64,000 bases of DNA from Verrucomicrobiota bacterium (GTDB taxonomy: Bacteria > Verrucomicrobiota > Verrucomicrobiia > Limisphaerales > UBA11358). The notes beneath the pieces were generated by a model, which worked only from the letters and a program-made list of their open reading frames with translations, did no database searches and was not told the DNA's origin. Below are positions 29,498-38,644 of the stretch, piece after piece (position 1 is the first letter of the stretch; the number at the start of each line of letters is the position of its first letter). Made by a program: the position numbers and the translations under genes. Location of the stretch: positions 17,165-81,164 of the forward strand of contig JAGWNY010000009.1 in the NCBI GenBank assembly GCA_028872915.1, read 5' to 3'.

Positions 29498-31279
29498 ATG
29501 AAAACATCGCTCATCGGTTCCCTTCCCAAAATCGGAATTCGCCCAACCATTGACGGCCGCCTCGGAGGCGTGCGCGAGTCCCTCGAAAAACAAACCATGG
29601 ACATGGCCAAACTGGCCGCCAAAACCATTTCCTCGAACCTCTTTTATCCAAACGGCAGGCGCGTCCAGTGCGTCCTGGCCGATTCCTGCATCGGCGGCGT
29701 CGCCGAGGCCGCCGCTTGCGCCGAAAAATTCGCCCGCGAAGGCGTCGGCGTTTCCCTCACCGTCACCCCCTGCTGGTGCTACGGCAGCGAGACCATGGAC
29801 ATGGAACCCCTCATCCCCAAAGCCGTTTGGGGCTTCAACGGCACCGAACGCCCCGGCGCCGTCTATCTCGCAGCCGTCCTCGCCGGCCATTCCCAAAAAG
29901 GCCTGCCCGCCTTCGGCATCTACGGGCGCGACGTCCAGGACGGCGGCGACAAATCCGTTCCCGCGGACGTGCGGGAGAAAATTTTGCAGTTCGCCCGCGC
30001 CGGCCTGGCCGTGGCCATCATGCGCGGCAAATCCTACCTGGGCATGGGCGGCGTTTCCATGGGCATCGCCGGTTCCATCTTGGACCAGCCGTTTTTCGAA
30101 ACTTCCCTCGGAATGCGCGTCGAAACCGTGGACATGGCCGAATTTCTGCGCCGCATTGACAAAGGCATTTTCGATCAGGCGGAATTTAAAAAGGCCCTCA
30201 AGTGGGTCCGGGAAAATTGCAAGGAAGGCAAGGACTACAATTCACCGAATACCCGGCGCCCGCGCGCCCAACTCGACCACGAATGGGAAGTGTCCGTCAA
30301 AATGGCGCTCGTTGCCCGCGACCTCATGGTCGGCAATCCCAAACTCGCCGAAATGGGCTTCGGCGAGGAAGCCCACGGCCACAACGCCATCGCCGCCGGT
30401 TTCCAGGGCCAGCGCCAATGGACAGATTACCAGCCCAACGGCGATTTCCTCGAAGCCATTCTCAATACTTCCTTCGATTGGAACGGCATCCGCGCCCCCT
30501 ATATCGTCGCCACCGAAAACGACAGCCTCAACGGCGCCTCCATGCTCCTGGGCCATCTCCTCACCAACACCGCCCAGATTTTTGCCGATGTCCGCACTTA
30601 TTGGAGTCCCGACGCCGTCAAACGCGTCGCCGGCCACAAACTCACCGGCCCGGCCGCCGGCGGCATCCTCCATCTCATCAATTCCGGCCCAGCCGCCCTC
30701 GACGGCGCCGGACGCCAATCCCGCAACGGCTCGCCCGCCATGAAACCTTTCTGGGAAATCACGAAGGAGGAGGCGCAACAATGTCTCGCCGCAACCACCT
30801 GGCATCCGTCCATCACCGAATACTTCCCCGGCGGCGGCTGGTCCACCCGCTTCCTTACCCGTGGCGGCATGCCCGTGACCATGTGCCGTTTGAACCTCGT
30901 CCGCGGCCTCGGCCCCGCCCTGCAAATTGCCGAAGGCCTCACCGTGGACCTGCCCGAAAAAGTCCATGACGCCCTCGACCAGCGCACCAACCCCACCTGG
31001 CCCACCACCTGGTTTGCCCCCAACCTCACCGGCCAGGGCGCCTTCCGCGACGTTTACTCCGTCATGAACAACTGGGGCGCCAACCACGGCGCCATCAGTT
31101 GCGGCCACATCGGCGCCGATCTTATCACGCTCGCTTCCATGCTCCGCATCCCCGTCTATATGCACAACGTTTCCGCCGGGCGCGTCTTCCGTCCCGCCGC
31201 ATGGGCCGCCTTCGGCACAAGCGATCTCGAAAGCGCCGATTACCGCGCCTGCGAAAATTTCGGGCCGCTTTACGCCTGA
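29498..31279 (+). CDS. fucI: L-fucose isomerase-like protein
   Basis: [63 protein letters not shown]. Confidence 0.9.
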   Translation: MKTSLIGSLPKIGIRPTIDGRLGGVRESLEKQTMDMAKLAAKTISSNLFYPNGRRVQCVLADSCIGGVAEAAACAEKFAREGVGVSLTVTPCWCYGSETMDMEPLIPKAVWGFNGTERPGAVYLAAVLAGHSQKGLPAFGIYGRDVQDGGDKSVPADVREKILQFARAGLAVAIMRGKSYLGMGGVSMGIAGSILDQPFFETSLGMRVETVDMAEFLRRIDKGIFDQAEFKKALKWVRENCKEGKDYNSPNTRRPRAQLDHEWEVSVKMALVARDLMVGNPKLAEMGFGEEAHGHNAIAAGFQGQRQWTDYQPNGDFLEAILNTSFDWNGIRAPYIVATENDSLNGASMLLGHLLTNTAQIFADVRTYWSPDAVKRVAGHKLTGPAAGGILHLINSGPAALDGAGRQSRNGSPAMKPFWEITKEEAQQCLAATTWHPSITEYFPGGGWSTRFLTRGGMPVTMCRLNLVRGLGPALQIAEGLTVDLPEKVHDALDQRTNPTWPTTWFAPNLTGQGAFRDVYSVMNNWGANHGAISCGHIGADLITLASMLRIPVYMHNVSAGRVFRPAAWAAFGTSDLESADYRACENFGPLYA

Positions 31280-31492
31280 TCGAAATTCGCCCAAAAATCC
31301 CCCGGCCTCCGAGTTTCAGGCCCCTTCTCCCCCGTCGGACCAGAACGCCGGGATGGGCCGGCGCTCGGTTCACGTGCGGGGATTGCTGGTTCACGGTATT
31401 CCGCCTTCCTCCTCTGCCTCCTCCGCGCCCCGGCAAATGCGCCCTCGCCGTAAAATCTTTTTTGCTTTCCGCCCTCTGTTACAGTTTTCCCG

Positions 31493-32101
31493 ATGCCGAT
31501 TCCACCGGACCCCGATGCCGCCCTCATGCTCCGCGCCGGCCGCGGGGACCGCGCAGCCTTTGCCGATCTCGTTGAAAAATACAAGCAACCCGTCGTCGCC
31601 TTCATCTTTCGCACCCTCCGCGACGAAGCCGAAGCCGAGGACCTCGCCCAAAACGTCTTTCTCCAGGCCTACAAATCCCGCCGCCGCTACAAACGCACCG
31701 CCAAATTTTCCACCTGGCTTTTCACCATCGCCCGCAATCTCTGTCTCAACGAACTCCGCCGCCGCTCCCGCCATCCCGCCCAATCCCTCGACGAACTCCG
31801 CGACGACGCGCGCCCCGCCGAGGCCCCCGCCCGCCAATACGAGGACAAATCGCGCCCCACGCCTCCTCAAAATTTGTTGCGGCGCGAACTCGAACAAAAA
31901 ATCGAGGAAGCCCTCGCCAGCCTCCCCGAAAACCAGCGCAGCGCCATCCTCCTCTGCCGCCAGGACGATTTGAGCTACGAGCAAATCGCCAAAATTTTGC
32001 GCTGCTCCCTTTCCGCCACCAAGTCCCTCATCCATCGCGCCCGCGAAACCCTCAAGCAAAAACTCAAACCCTACCTCCAATCAGGCCATTGGCCGCCTTG
32101 A
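31493..32101 (+). CDS. ECF RNA polymerase sigma factor
   Basis: LMLRAGRGDRAAFADLVEKYKQPVVAFIFRTLRDEAEAEDLAQNVFLQAYKS; LSYEQIAKILRCSLSATKSLIHRARETLK. Confidence 0.9.
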   Translation: MPIPPDPDAALMLRAGRGDRAAFADLVEKYKQPVVAFIFRTLRDEAEAEDLAQNVFLQAYKSRRRYKRTAKFSTWLFTIARNLCLNELRRRSRHPAQSLDELRDDARPAEAPARQYEDKSRPTPPQNLLRRELEQKIEEALASLPENQRSAILLCRQDDLSYEQIAKILRCSLSATKSLIHRARETLKQKLKPYLQSGHWPP

Positions 32102-32162
32102 TCCCGGCCTTGCCGGGACGAACGCGAAGGCATCATTGCCGAGGGGTCAATGCGCCATTCTG

Positions 32163-32209
32163 CCAAAAAGTTATTCAACTCGGGCCAAATCAGTTAAATA
32201 ACTTTTTGG
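32163..32209. repeat. Inverted repeat, about 18-bp arms (one mismatch)
   Basis: CCAAAAAGTTATTcAACT...AGTTaAATAACTTTTTGG. Confidence 0.85.
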
Positions 32210-32235
32210 AACCCGTTCCACCGCAGACGGTTCCG

Positions 32236-32264
32236 CACAAAAATGAGTTAGATAACTTTTTGTG
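32236..32264. repeat. Second hairpin sharing the GTTAxATAACTTTTTG motif
   Basis: CACAAAAA...TTTTTGTG; contains GAGTTAGATAACTTTTTG. Confidence 0.7.
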
Positions 32265-32367
32265 GAATTTTTTCCAGGACCGTGGTGTAGTATGAACTGT
32301 TAAACGCGGTCTGCCCCCCGCGACAACCTGAAGCAACGGGAGCCGGTTCAAAACGGCTCCATCGCAG

Positions 32368-32421
32368 TATGAAGAAGATATTTTGTCCGACCGGGGCGCC
32401 CGCGTTTCCCAAACGCGGCCT
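32368..32421. repeat. 54-bp direct repeat with internal hairpin, copy 1
   Basis: TATGAAGAAGATATTTTGTCCGACCGGGGCGCCCGCGTTTCCCAAACGCGGCCT; CCGCGTTT-CCC-AAACGCGG hairpin. Confidence 0.93.
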
Positions 32422-32490
32422 TGAAGAGACATTCCGTCCGCCCGGGGAAACCATCTCCAGTCCTGTCGCCATAGAGCGGGATAATCGCGC

Positions 32491-32544
32491 TATGAAGAAG
32501 ATATTTTGTCCGACCGGGGCGCCCGCGTTTCCCAAACGCGGCCT
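32491..32544. repeat. 54-bp direct repeat with internal hairpin, copy 2
   Basis: Identical to 32368-32421, offset 123 bp. Confidence 0.93.
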
Positions 32545-32596
32545 GTTTATCTTCCAAAAGAATGGAGCGGAGCGGTTTCCACTCTGACCCGATGTT

Positions 32597-33622
32597 ATGA
32601 AATTAAATTCGAGCGGTTCCCATCATGCGGCGGCGTTGATAGCCGCCGGGAAAATCAAGGATTCAACGTCATGGGAGGCGCCCGGCGCCGGGGCGGAAAA
32701 CCAGTATATTGCGGCGCATGGCATGGCGGCATACGGCATGTGGCATCTGGGCGTGAACCCGGAGGCGGCGGACGATGCGAAGGGGCGCTACGGCTTTCCG
32801 TTCACCAGCGATTTCCGGGACGTGGATTTGCGCGGCCTCGCCGCCGCCGAGCAGCGGGCGAGCCAGGCGGGTTACGCGGATATTGCGGAGCGGGCGAGGG
32901 AATTGTTCGAGCAGGCGAAGGCGAAGTTGGGGAAGGGCGGCAGGGGAGGGATTGGAACGCCGATGGACACGTTGCACACGGGACAGATGGGGCTGAGGCG
33001 GCCCATGACGTGCATCGTGCGCGATGCGATGGACGGCGGGGGGCCGTGCATGGATTTCATTGCCAGCGACGAGGCGACGGACCGTTATGGGGAAGCGATT
33101 GACCAGAATGGATGGCAGCTTGAACATTTCCGGCGCAACCCGGTTATTGCGGATTCGCACGATTATTCGAGCGTGAGCAGGATACTGGGGCGGGCGGTGA
33201 GGGTGGAAGTGCGGGAAGGGCGGCTGCATAACCGGGTGGAGTTTTGCACGGCCAATCCGCTCGGCAACCTGGCTTACCGGATGGCGCGCGGGGGATTCAT
33301 CCGCTCGCAGAGCGTCGGTTTCATTCCGCTGGAATGGGAGGAGGGCCTGGGCCAGGACGAACCGAAGCGCACTTATACCAGGGCCGAACTCCTTGAAATT
33401 TCGCTGGTCGCCATTCCGGCCAATCCCGGCGCAACGATTGGAATGGCGCTGAAAAACGGGGCGGTCACACGGCGGGATTTGGGGGAATTATACGAGTTTC
33501 TAAGCCGGAGCGGAGTCGCGTCCGCTCCCACGGGTTCGATTTTTCCCGCGGAACAACAACCGTCTGACGAGCGTTGGTATGGCCTGGCCCGTCAGCTTAA
33601 GCCACTGATTGAGAGGCCGTAA
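32597..33622 (+). CDS. HK97-type prohead protease with N-terminal extension
   Basis: DFIASDEATDRYGEAIDQNGWQLEHFRRNPVIADSHDY...RGGFIRSQSVGFIPLEW...ELLEISLVAIPANPGA. Confidence 0.85.
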   Translation: MKLNSSGSHHAAALIAAGKIKDSTSWEAPGAGAENQYIAAHGMAAYGMWHLGVNPEAADDAKGRYGFPFTSDFRDVDLRGLAAAEQRASQAGYADIAERARELFEQAKAKLGKGGRGGIGTPMDTLHTGQMGLRRPMTCIVRDAMDGGGPCMDFIASDEATDRYGEAIDQNGWQLEHFRRNPVIADSHDYSSVSRILGRAVRVEVREGRLHNRVEFCTANPLGNLAYRMARGGFIRSQSVGFIPLEWEEGLGQDEPKRTYTRAELLEISLVAIPANPGATIGMALKNGAVTRRDLGELYEFLSRSGVASAPTGSIFPAEQQPSDERWYGLARQLKPLIERP

Positions 33623-33683
33623 CAACCACAACCCAAACTCACCCCGGCGCCTCCGTGCCTCCGTGGTGAAAAATGAAAGTAAT

Positions 33684-35009
33684 ATGTTAACTCAAGACCA
33701 AGAACGCGAATTCGCGGAAATCCTCACCGGCCTGCGCGCCCATGAGGCGAACCTCAAGGCCCTGGCCGACGTCGGCAAAATGGACGGCGGCCTGGCCGCC
33801 ATCAAGCAACTGCCGGACCTGCTCAAGCGCAATGACGAATTGCACCGCGAAGTGGGCCGGTTGCGGAAGCAGATGGCCGAAGGACCGTCCAAACAGGGCG
33901 TCCGCTGGATCGGCGGCGTGCCGTTCGTGACCGACGATTGCGCCAAAGCCATCACGAGCGTCTTCATTCTCGACGCCTCGCGCCTCAAGGACGGCCAGGC
34001 GCTGGAAAGCATCATTCCCGACCGCAATCGCCGGGAGCGCATCCTCAACTATTCGGCCGAATGCCTCGGCATGAACCTGAAGGAGGCGATGGGCGTGATC
34101 GCGAAGGCGGCCCTTGACCCCACGACCACGCCGCTGCCCACGGTGTATGTGCCGCAAGTCATCGAGCTTGTCTGGCATTACGGCCAGGCGCGGCAATACG
34201 CCACCGTCTATCCTCTCGGCGCTGGCACGGTGAAACTCCCCAGGCTGAAGGCCGGCGAGGATGACTTCGGCTACCTGGGCGTTGGAACGGCGGGCATGAG
34301 CCAGGCCGTGCCGGAGAAACGAGTCACCGCCGAACTCATCACCTTCACCGCCAACAAACTCGGCGGCCTCATCCGCATCCCGACCGAAATCGAGGAGGAC
34401 ACGTTTATTCCGCTGGGCCAATTCCTGGCGCGTTACATTGCGCGCCAACTGGCGAAGTTGGAAGACAAAACGCTCTTTCTGGGAGACGGGACCGCAACGT
34501 ACGCGGACATTGTCGGCATTGGCAAATACTGCTCGGCCAATGCTGCCTATCTCACGCAACTGGCCGCCGGCAACACCGCTCCCACCGATGCGACCGTCGC
34601 CAATTTCCGCGCGATGCGGGCGCAGATCAACGCCGCCGCTCTCGTGGATGATCCGGCTTATTACATGCACCCGACAATGGAAGCGCTGCTCGTGACGTTC
34701 AACACCATTGGCACGCCGCTGATTTATCAGCCGGCCCGCGGCGGCCAGCCGGCCACGTTGGATGGATTCCCAGTCCGTTGGGTTGGCGTCATGCAGCCTT
34801 ACACGGCTGGCGCGGCGCCAGCCGCGTTTCTGGCCTTCTTTGGCGCGCTCCGCTACTGGTTCCTGGGCGAGCGCGGCGCTCCGCGCATCGAGGTCAGCCG
34901 CGAGGTTTTCTTCGCCACCGACGAACTGGCCATGCGCGCGCTGGAACGCATTGATGTCGAGGCCATGGCCATTGACGCCATGTCGGCCCTCCAAACCGCC
35001 GCCGCCTAA
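33684..35009 (+). CDS. HK97-fold major capsid protein
   Basis: Follows protease; N-terminal helical scaffold-like region, then VTAELITFTANKLGGLIRIPTEIEEDTFIPLGQFLARYIARQLAKLEDKTLFLGDG. Confidence 0.82.
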   Translation: MLTQDQEREFAEILTGLRAHEANLKALADVGKMDGGLAAIKQLPDLLKRNDELHREVGRLRKQMAEGPSKQGVRWIGGVPFVTDDCAKAITSVFILDASRLKDGQALESIIPDRNRRERILNYSAECLGMNLKEAMGVIAKAALDPTTTPLPTVYVPQVIELVWHYGQARQYATVYPLGAGTVKLPRLKAGEDDFGYLGVGTAGMSQAVPEKRVTAELITFTANKLGGLIRIPTEIEEDTFIPLGQFLARYIARQLAKLEDKTLFLGDGTATYADIVGIGKYCSANAAYLTQLAAGNTAPTDATVANFRAMRAQINAAALVDDPAYYMHPTMEALLVTFNTIGTPLIYQPARGGQPATLDGFPVRWVGVMQPYTAGAAPAAFLAFFGALRYWFLGERGAPRIEVSREVFFATDELAMRALERIDVEAMAIDAMSALQTAAA

Positions 35010-35051
35010 ACCGCGAGAACCACAACGATCAAAAACGACCAAAAAAACACC

Positions 35052-35681
35052 ATGAAAAAACTAATTCTCTGTGTTCTCTGCGCCTCCGCGGTGAACTTTT
35101 GCCACGCCGCGCTCCCGCTCTACAAGACCGTCAGCGCGACGGGCAATCACACCGCCGGCGCCGCCGCATGGCTCCCGGCCGATCCCAACTCGCAGGTGCG
35201 GGTTGTGTCGGTTTTTTATTCAAGCGACACAAACAACGGCCAGTTGCAGTTCTCCACCGCGACCACCGAGTTTGTGATCACGGACACAAACACGGCCGCG
35301 TCCGCCGTGACAAACTCCATCAACTCGACGAACGGCCTCGCGCCCAACGCCGTCCTCGTCGTGCAGCATGGCGGGGTGGATTACGCCGCCGCCATCTCCT
35401 CGTTCGCGTCCGGAACCAACGGCCTCAATCCCCAGGATGGCACAAATGTCGTCCTCGCGTCGGGCGGCTTTGGCGTGCTGGTCGCGCCGGGGGATGCGGT
35501 TTATTTGATGTCGTCGCCGGCGGTAACGTGGACGGTGGGGGCAGCCACCAATTCCATGAACGGCGACGACATTTTTTCCGGGAATTACGGACGGCCCGTG
35601 GAAGTGGCGCTGACGACGCCCGAATACACGAACCAACTGAACTCGGTTTCGGCCCACTACGACAACCAGGCCCAACCCTGA
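35052..35681 (+). CDS. Hypothetical protein with Sec-type signal peptide, within structural cluster
   Basis: MKKLILCVLCASAVNFCHAALPLYK; located between capsid and connector genes. Confidence 0.65.
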   Translation: MKKLILCVLCASAVNFCHAALPLYKTVSATGNHTAGAAAWLPADPNSQVRVVSVFYSSDTNNGQLQFSTATTEFVITDTNTAASAVTNSINSTNGLAPNAVLVVQHGGVDYAAAISSFASGTNGLNPQDGTNVVLASGGFGVLVAPGDAVYLMSSPAVTWTVGAATNSMNGDDIFSGNYGRPVEVALTTPEYTNQLNSVSAHYDNQAQP

Positions 35682-35745
35682 TGATGAAACCAGTCCATGG
35701 CCGGCGGTTCGCAGCCCGCCGCCGGCCAAAAACCACCGACTCCTG

Positions 35746-36426
35746 ATGAACGCCGGCCTCGCCAATCTCTTCTCGCTCAAATCCCACCTCATCGGGATCG
35801 CGCTTGGGCCGGCGGACACCCGCTTCGACCCCGTCATCACGGACATTGGGCTGGGCGTGGCGGCGCGGATCGAGAATTTTTGCGACCGAAAATTGTCGCG
35901 TGTCGTTGGCGACATGCACGTCTGCATGGCCGACCGTGCCACCATTTCGCTGCCGCGCAATCCCATCGAGGAGATCACGCGGATTGGCATCAAGTTCGAC
36001 GAGGCGGACGGCTGGGAATACGGCACCGACAACGTGCCGGTCATCCAGACGCTCAGCCAACAATCGGGAATCGTCTATTTGACGGCGGCGGATGGATCGG
36101 GCGCGGGCGGGACGTATTTCAACACGGATGCCGGTCCGTTTTACGCGCAGTTGCAGTTCACGTACACGGGCGGATATTTTTTTGAAACATTGGAGCCGGA
36201 TGAGCCGGGCTATCCCTCCGCCGTTCCGGCGGGCGCAACGGTCTTGCCGGATGATTTGCGGCTGGCCTGGCTGACTCAATGCCGCCGGGTCTGGTCGGCC
36301 TTCGACAAACTCGGCGCAAAAATCCTGGACGATTCGCGGGCGGCCAACGCGGCATTGGCGGCGCTGGACTGGCCGCCCGAAGGCAAAAAAATCCTGGAGC
36401 ATTACCGAAGGTTGCAACTGGTATGA
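35746..36426 (+). CDS. Head-tail connector-like protein
   Basis: Position after capsid; RIENFCDRKLSRVVGD...ISLPRNPIEEITRIGIKFDE, LRLAWLTQCRRVW. Confidence 0.5.
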   Translation: MNAGLANLFSLKSHLIGIALGPADTRFDPVITDIGLGVAARIENFCDRKLSRVVGDMHVCMADRATISLPRNPIEEITRIGIKFDEADGWEYGTDNVPVIQTLSQQSGIVYLTAADGSGAGGTYFNTDAGPFYAQLQFTYTGGYFFETLEPDEPGYPSAVPAGATVLPDDLRLAWLTQCRRVWSAFDKLGAKILDDSRAANAALAALDWPPEGKKILEHYRRLQLV

Positions 36427-36453
36427 CCACGGGCCGCTGACGACCGGGCAAAC

Positions 36454-36891
36454 ATGACTCCCTTCTCCACATTATCCGCGGCCATCCAGGCCCAACTCGC
36501 CGCCCAGGCGGCTTTCGCAGGCGTGGCTCTGATCCAGGAAGACGCCGGCGACGTGCCGGCGCGGATCGAAAAAGAGATCGGCCGCATCGGCATGGGCGTG
36601 GTGTTGGGCGTGCCCGATTTTTCCAACCAGGACCCGCTCGCGAACCTGGTGAACGCGCGAGTGCGCGTTCCATTGACGTTTATGGAAGCGCCGCCCATCT
36701 GGCGCTCGGCGCCGGGCAAAATCCATTGCGCGGACGCGGCCCAGGCGGCGGCGCAGGCATTGCAGGGCCTGGTGATTTCCGGTTTTCAGCCGTTGCGCGT
36801 CCTGCGTGGCCGTCCGGTGGCTGACAAGGAGGCGGGGCCGCTGCAACGCTACCGCCTGGACCTCGAAACCATGCAGATTTTTGGCGCCTGA
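36454..36891 (+). CDS. Head/tail completion or tail terminator-like protein
   Basis: 145 aa between connector and putative tail-tube protein; assignment by position only. Confidence 0.4.
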   Translation: MTPFSTLSAAIQAQLAAQAAFAGVALIQEDAGDVPARIEKEIGRIGMGVVLGVPDFSNQDPLANLVNARVRVPLTFMEAPPIWRSAPGKIHCADAAQAAAQALQGLVISGFQPLRVLRGRPVADKEAGPLQRYRLDLETMQIFGA

Positions 36892-36923
36892 ATCCAACCT
36901 CAACACTCAACCGCGAACAAACC

Positions 36924-37469
36924 ATGATCATCGAAGAATCCAAAGCACTGGGCGCGAGCCTGCTGTTTTTCCCTGAAGGCGCGGCATTGCAGGGCGGGGG
37001 CGTCTGCTCCTCCGCCCTCGTCCCAAACCCGGCTGACCCCGGCTGGATTGACTTCCAGCGGGTGGAGGCATGGGAAGGCAGCCGCAAGGACGCGAAGTAT
37101 GAACTCGTGAAGGATTCCACCATCGGCAGGCTGATGCTGGCCGATGAAGTGGAAGTGGACGGCTATATCGAATACAAGTTCACCACGAACGTCGTTTTGG
37201 GCTTCATCATCGGGCTGTTTTTCCGCAGCGCGACGCCGCTCAACGCCAATTCCTACCAGTTCAATCCCGATGCCGGCCTGGCCCCGCGCGGCTGGATCAT
37301 CCTCGACAACCGCGACCAGGCCGGAAATCTCATCCTCGTGGCCAATTTGTGGGGCCGGCTGAGATTTGACGGCCCGTGGAAAGGCGGCAACGGCGCGCTC
37401 ATCAAGCCCGATCTCCTGTTCAATGTGTATAAAAACGCCAATAACACCCTCGCCCTTGGGACACAATAA
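36924..37469 (+). CDS. Putative major tail (tube) protein
   Basis: 181 aa upstream of tail chaperone pair and tape measure; assignment by position. Confidence 0.45.
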   Translation: MIIEESKALGASLLFFPEGAALQGGGVCSSALVPNPADPGWIDFQRVEAWEGSRKDAKYELVKDSTIGRLMLADEVEVDGYIEYKFTTNVVLGFIIGLFFRSATPLNANSYQFNPDAGLAPRGWIILDNRDQAGNLILVANLWGRLRFDGPWKGGNGALIKPDLLFNVYKNANNTLALGTQ

Positions 37470-37502
37470 TTCACAGCCACCGATGAAACGCGGACAAAAC
37501 CC

Positions 37503-38042
37503 ATGATAACCGAATCTCCAAAAAATCGCGCCATGACGGGCGGCCTCACAAAAAGAGCGCCGGTCACAAGAAATACAAAGCCGGCGACCGATGGCCGCCC
37601 CGCCGCGCCCGGCGAAGTCAAAACCCGCAATCCGTTCGCGGGCCGGGCGCCCTCGCCCGGCCCCAAACCCGCCGCCGCCTGCCTGCTCCTTTTTTGCGCC
37701 CTCTGCGCCTCCGTGGCCATCCGCGCCCGCGCGGCCTCCTTTGTCATCTCCAACGATTTGCCCTGGACGGTTTCCGTGGCCGAATTTTCGAGCAACGCGC
37801 CCGCCGGTTACTCCGTCGCGGCCGCGCCCGTCATTCTCACGAACAGGCAAACCGCCTCCTTTCCCACCAACTCCGTCGTCATCATCGGCGTTGCCCGCAC
37901 CAACGCCGGGCCGCCCAAGCTCTTTGCCACGTATCAACTCGCGGCCATGAACGGCGCGTCGGGCTACGCGAACCTCAGCGCGGTTGAATCCAATTACTAT
38001 TCGCGCGCGACGGTGAGCCTTTACACCACCAACGCGCCATAA
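37503..38042 (+). CDS. Hypothetical protein with internal hydrophobic/signal-like segment
   Basis: AAACLLLFCALCASVAIRARAASFVISNDLPWTVSV; annotated start may be too early. Confidence 0.45.
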   Translation: MITESPKNRAMTGGLTKRAPVTRNTKPATDGRPAAPGEVKTRNPFAGRAPSPGPKPAAACLLLFCALCASVAIRARAASFVISNDLPWTVSVAEFSSNAPAGYSVAAAPVILTNRQTASFPTNSVVIIGVARTNAGPPKLFATYQLAAMNGASGYANLSAVESNYYSRATVSLYTTNAP

Positions 38043-38058
38043 CCCCCGCTCCCATCCC

Positions 38059-38481
38059 ATGATACCCGGACCCTCCATTCTCAACCCCGTCCGCGAAGTC
38101 AGGGCCGCCGGCAAACTCGTTCCCGTCCGCGAACTCTCCTGGCGCGATGCCCTCCTCTTCTGGGAAAAACTCAAACGGCAAAAATCGCTCCTGACCGAAG
38201 GCGGCGAGATCAAGCTCGATGCCGCCAAACTGCTGGACGCCGTCTCCGCCAACATTGACCTCGCCCAATGGCTCGTCGGGAGGACGTCCAACATCGTGGT
38301 TGCCGACCTCGAAAAGCTCCCGTTGTCCGAGACGCTCGACCTCATCGGCGCCGCGCTCGAAGTCAACATCGGCGTCATCGCCTCGCGCCTAAAAAACGTC
38401 CGCAGCCGGCTGGCCGCCATGCTCGCCGGCGAAGCGACGAACAAATCGAATCCGACCTCGCCGCCCTCTGCGACGTCATGA
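38059..38481 (+). CDS. Tail assembly chaperone (gpG-like)
   Basis: Between tail tube and tape measure; overlapped in the -1 frame by a GWTWADLQSLTFRQL peptide. Confidence 0.55.
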   Translation: MIPGPSILNPVREVRAAGKLVPVRELSWRDALLFWEKLKRQKSLLTEGGEIKLDAAKLLDAVSANIDLAQWLVGRTSNIVVADLEKLPLSETLDLIGAALEVNIGVIASRLKNVRSRLAAMLAGEATNKSNPTSPPSATS

Positions 38482-38597
38482 TTCACGAAGGCTGGACGTG
38501 GGCCGACCTCCAATCGCTCACCTTCCGCCAACTGGACTTATTCGCCGAAAAAATGAACGAACGAAACGAAAAATTTGCGAGAGCAATGAAGCGTTAA
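38478..38597 (+). CDS. Tail assembly chaperone T-like region (frameshift product or coupled ORF)
   Basis: EQIESDLAALCDVMIHEGWTWADLQSLTFRQLDLFAEKMNERN in -1 frame; ATG at 38478 overlaps upstream stop (ATGA); open -1 frame extends back to 38268. Confidence 0.5.
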   Translation: MIHEGWTWADLQSLTFRQLDLFAEKMNERNEKFARAMKR

Positions 38598-38644
38598 GAA
38601 GCGATGAAGGCGCAAACCAGCAAGAGCCGGAACGGTAAAAAATT

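Noticed and set aside
29550-30743. 397-aa plus-strand ORF inside fucI
   Set aside because: Alternate-frame Ser/Pro/Thr/Ala-rich translation of a strongly conserved gene.
30242-31294. 350-aa Gly-rich minus ORF opposite fucI
   Set aside because: Antisense composition artefact.
32163-32544. Repeats considered as a CRISPR array
   Set aside because: Only two copies of the 54-bp unit, no regular spacer series and no cas genes.
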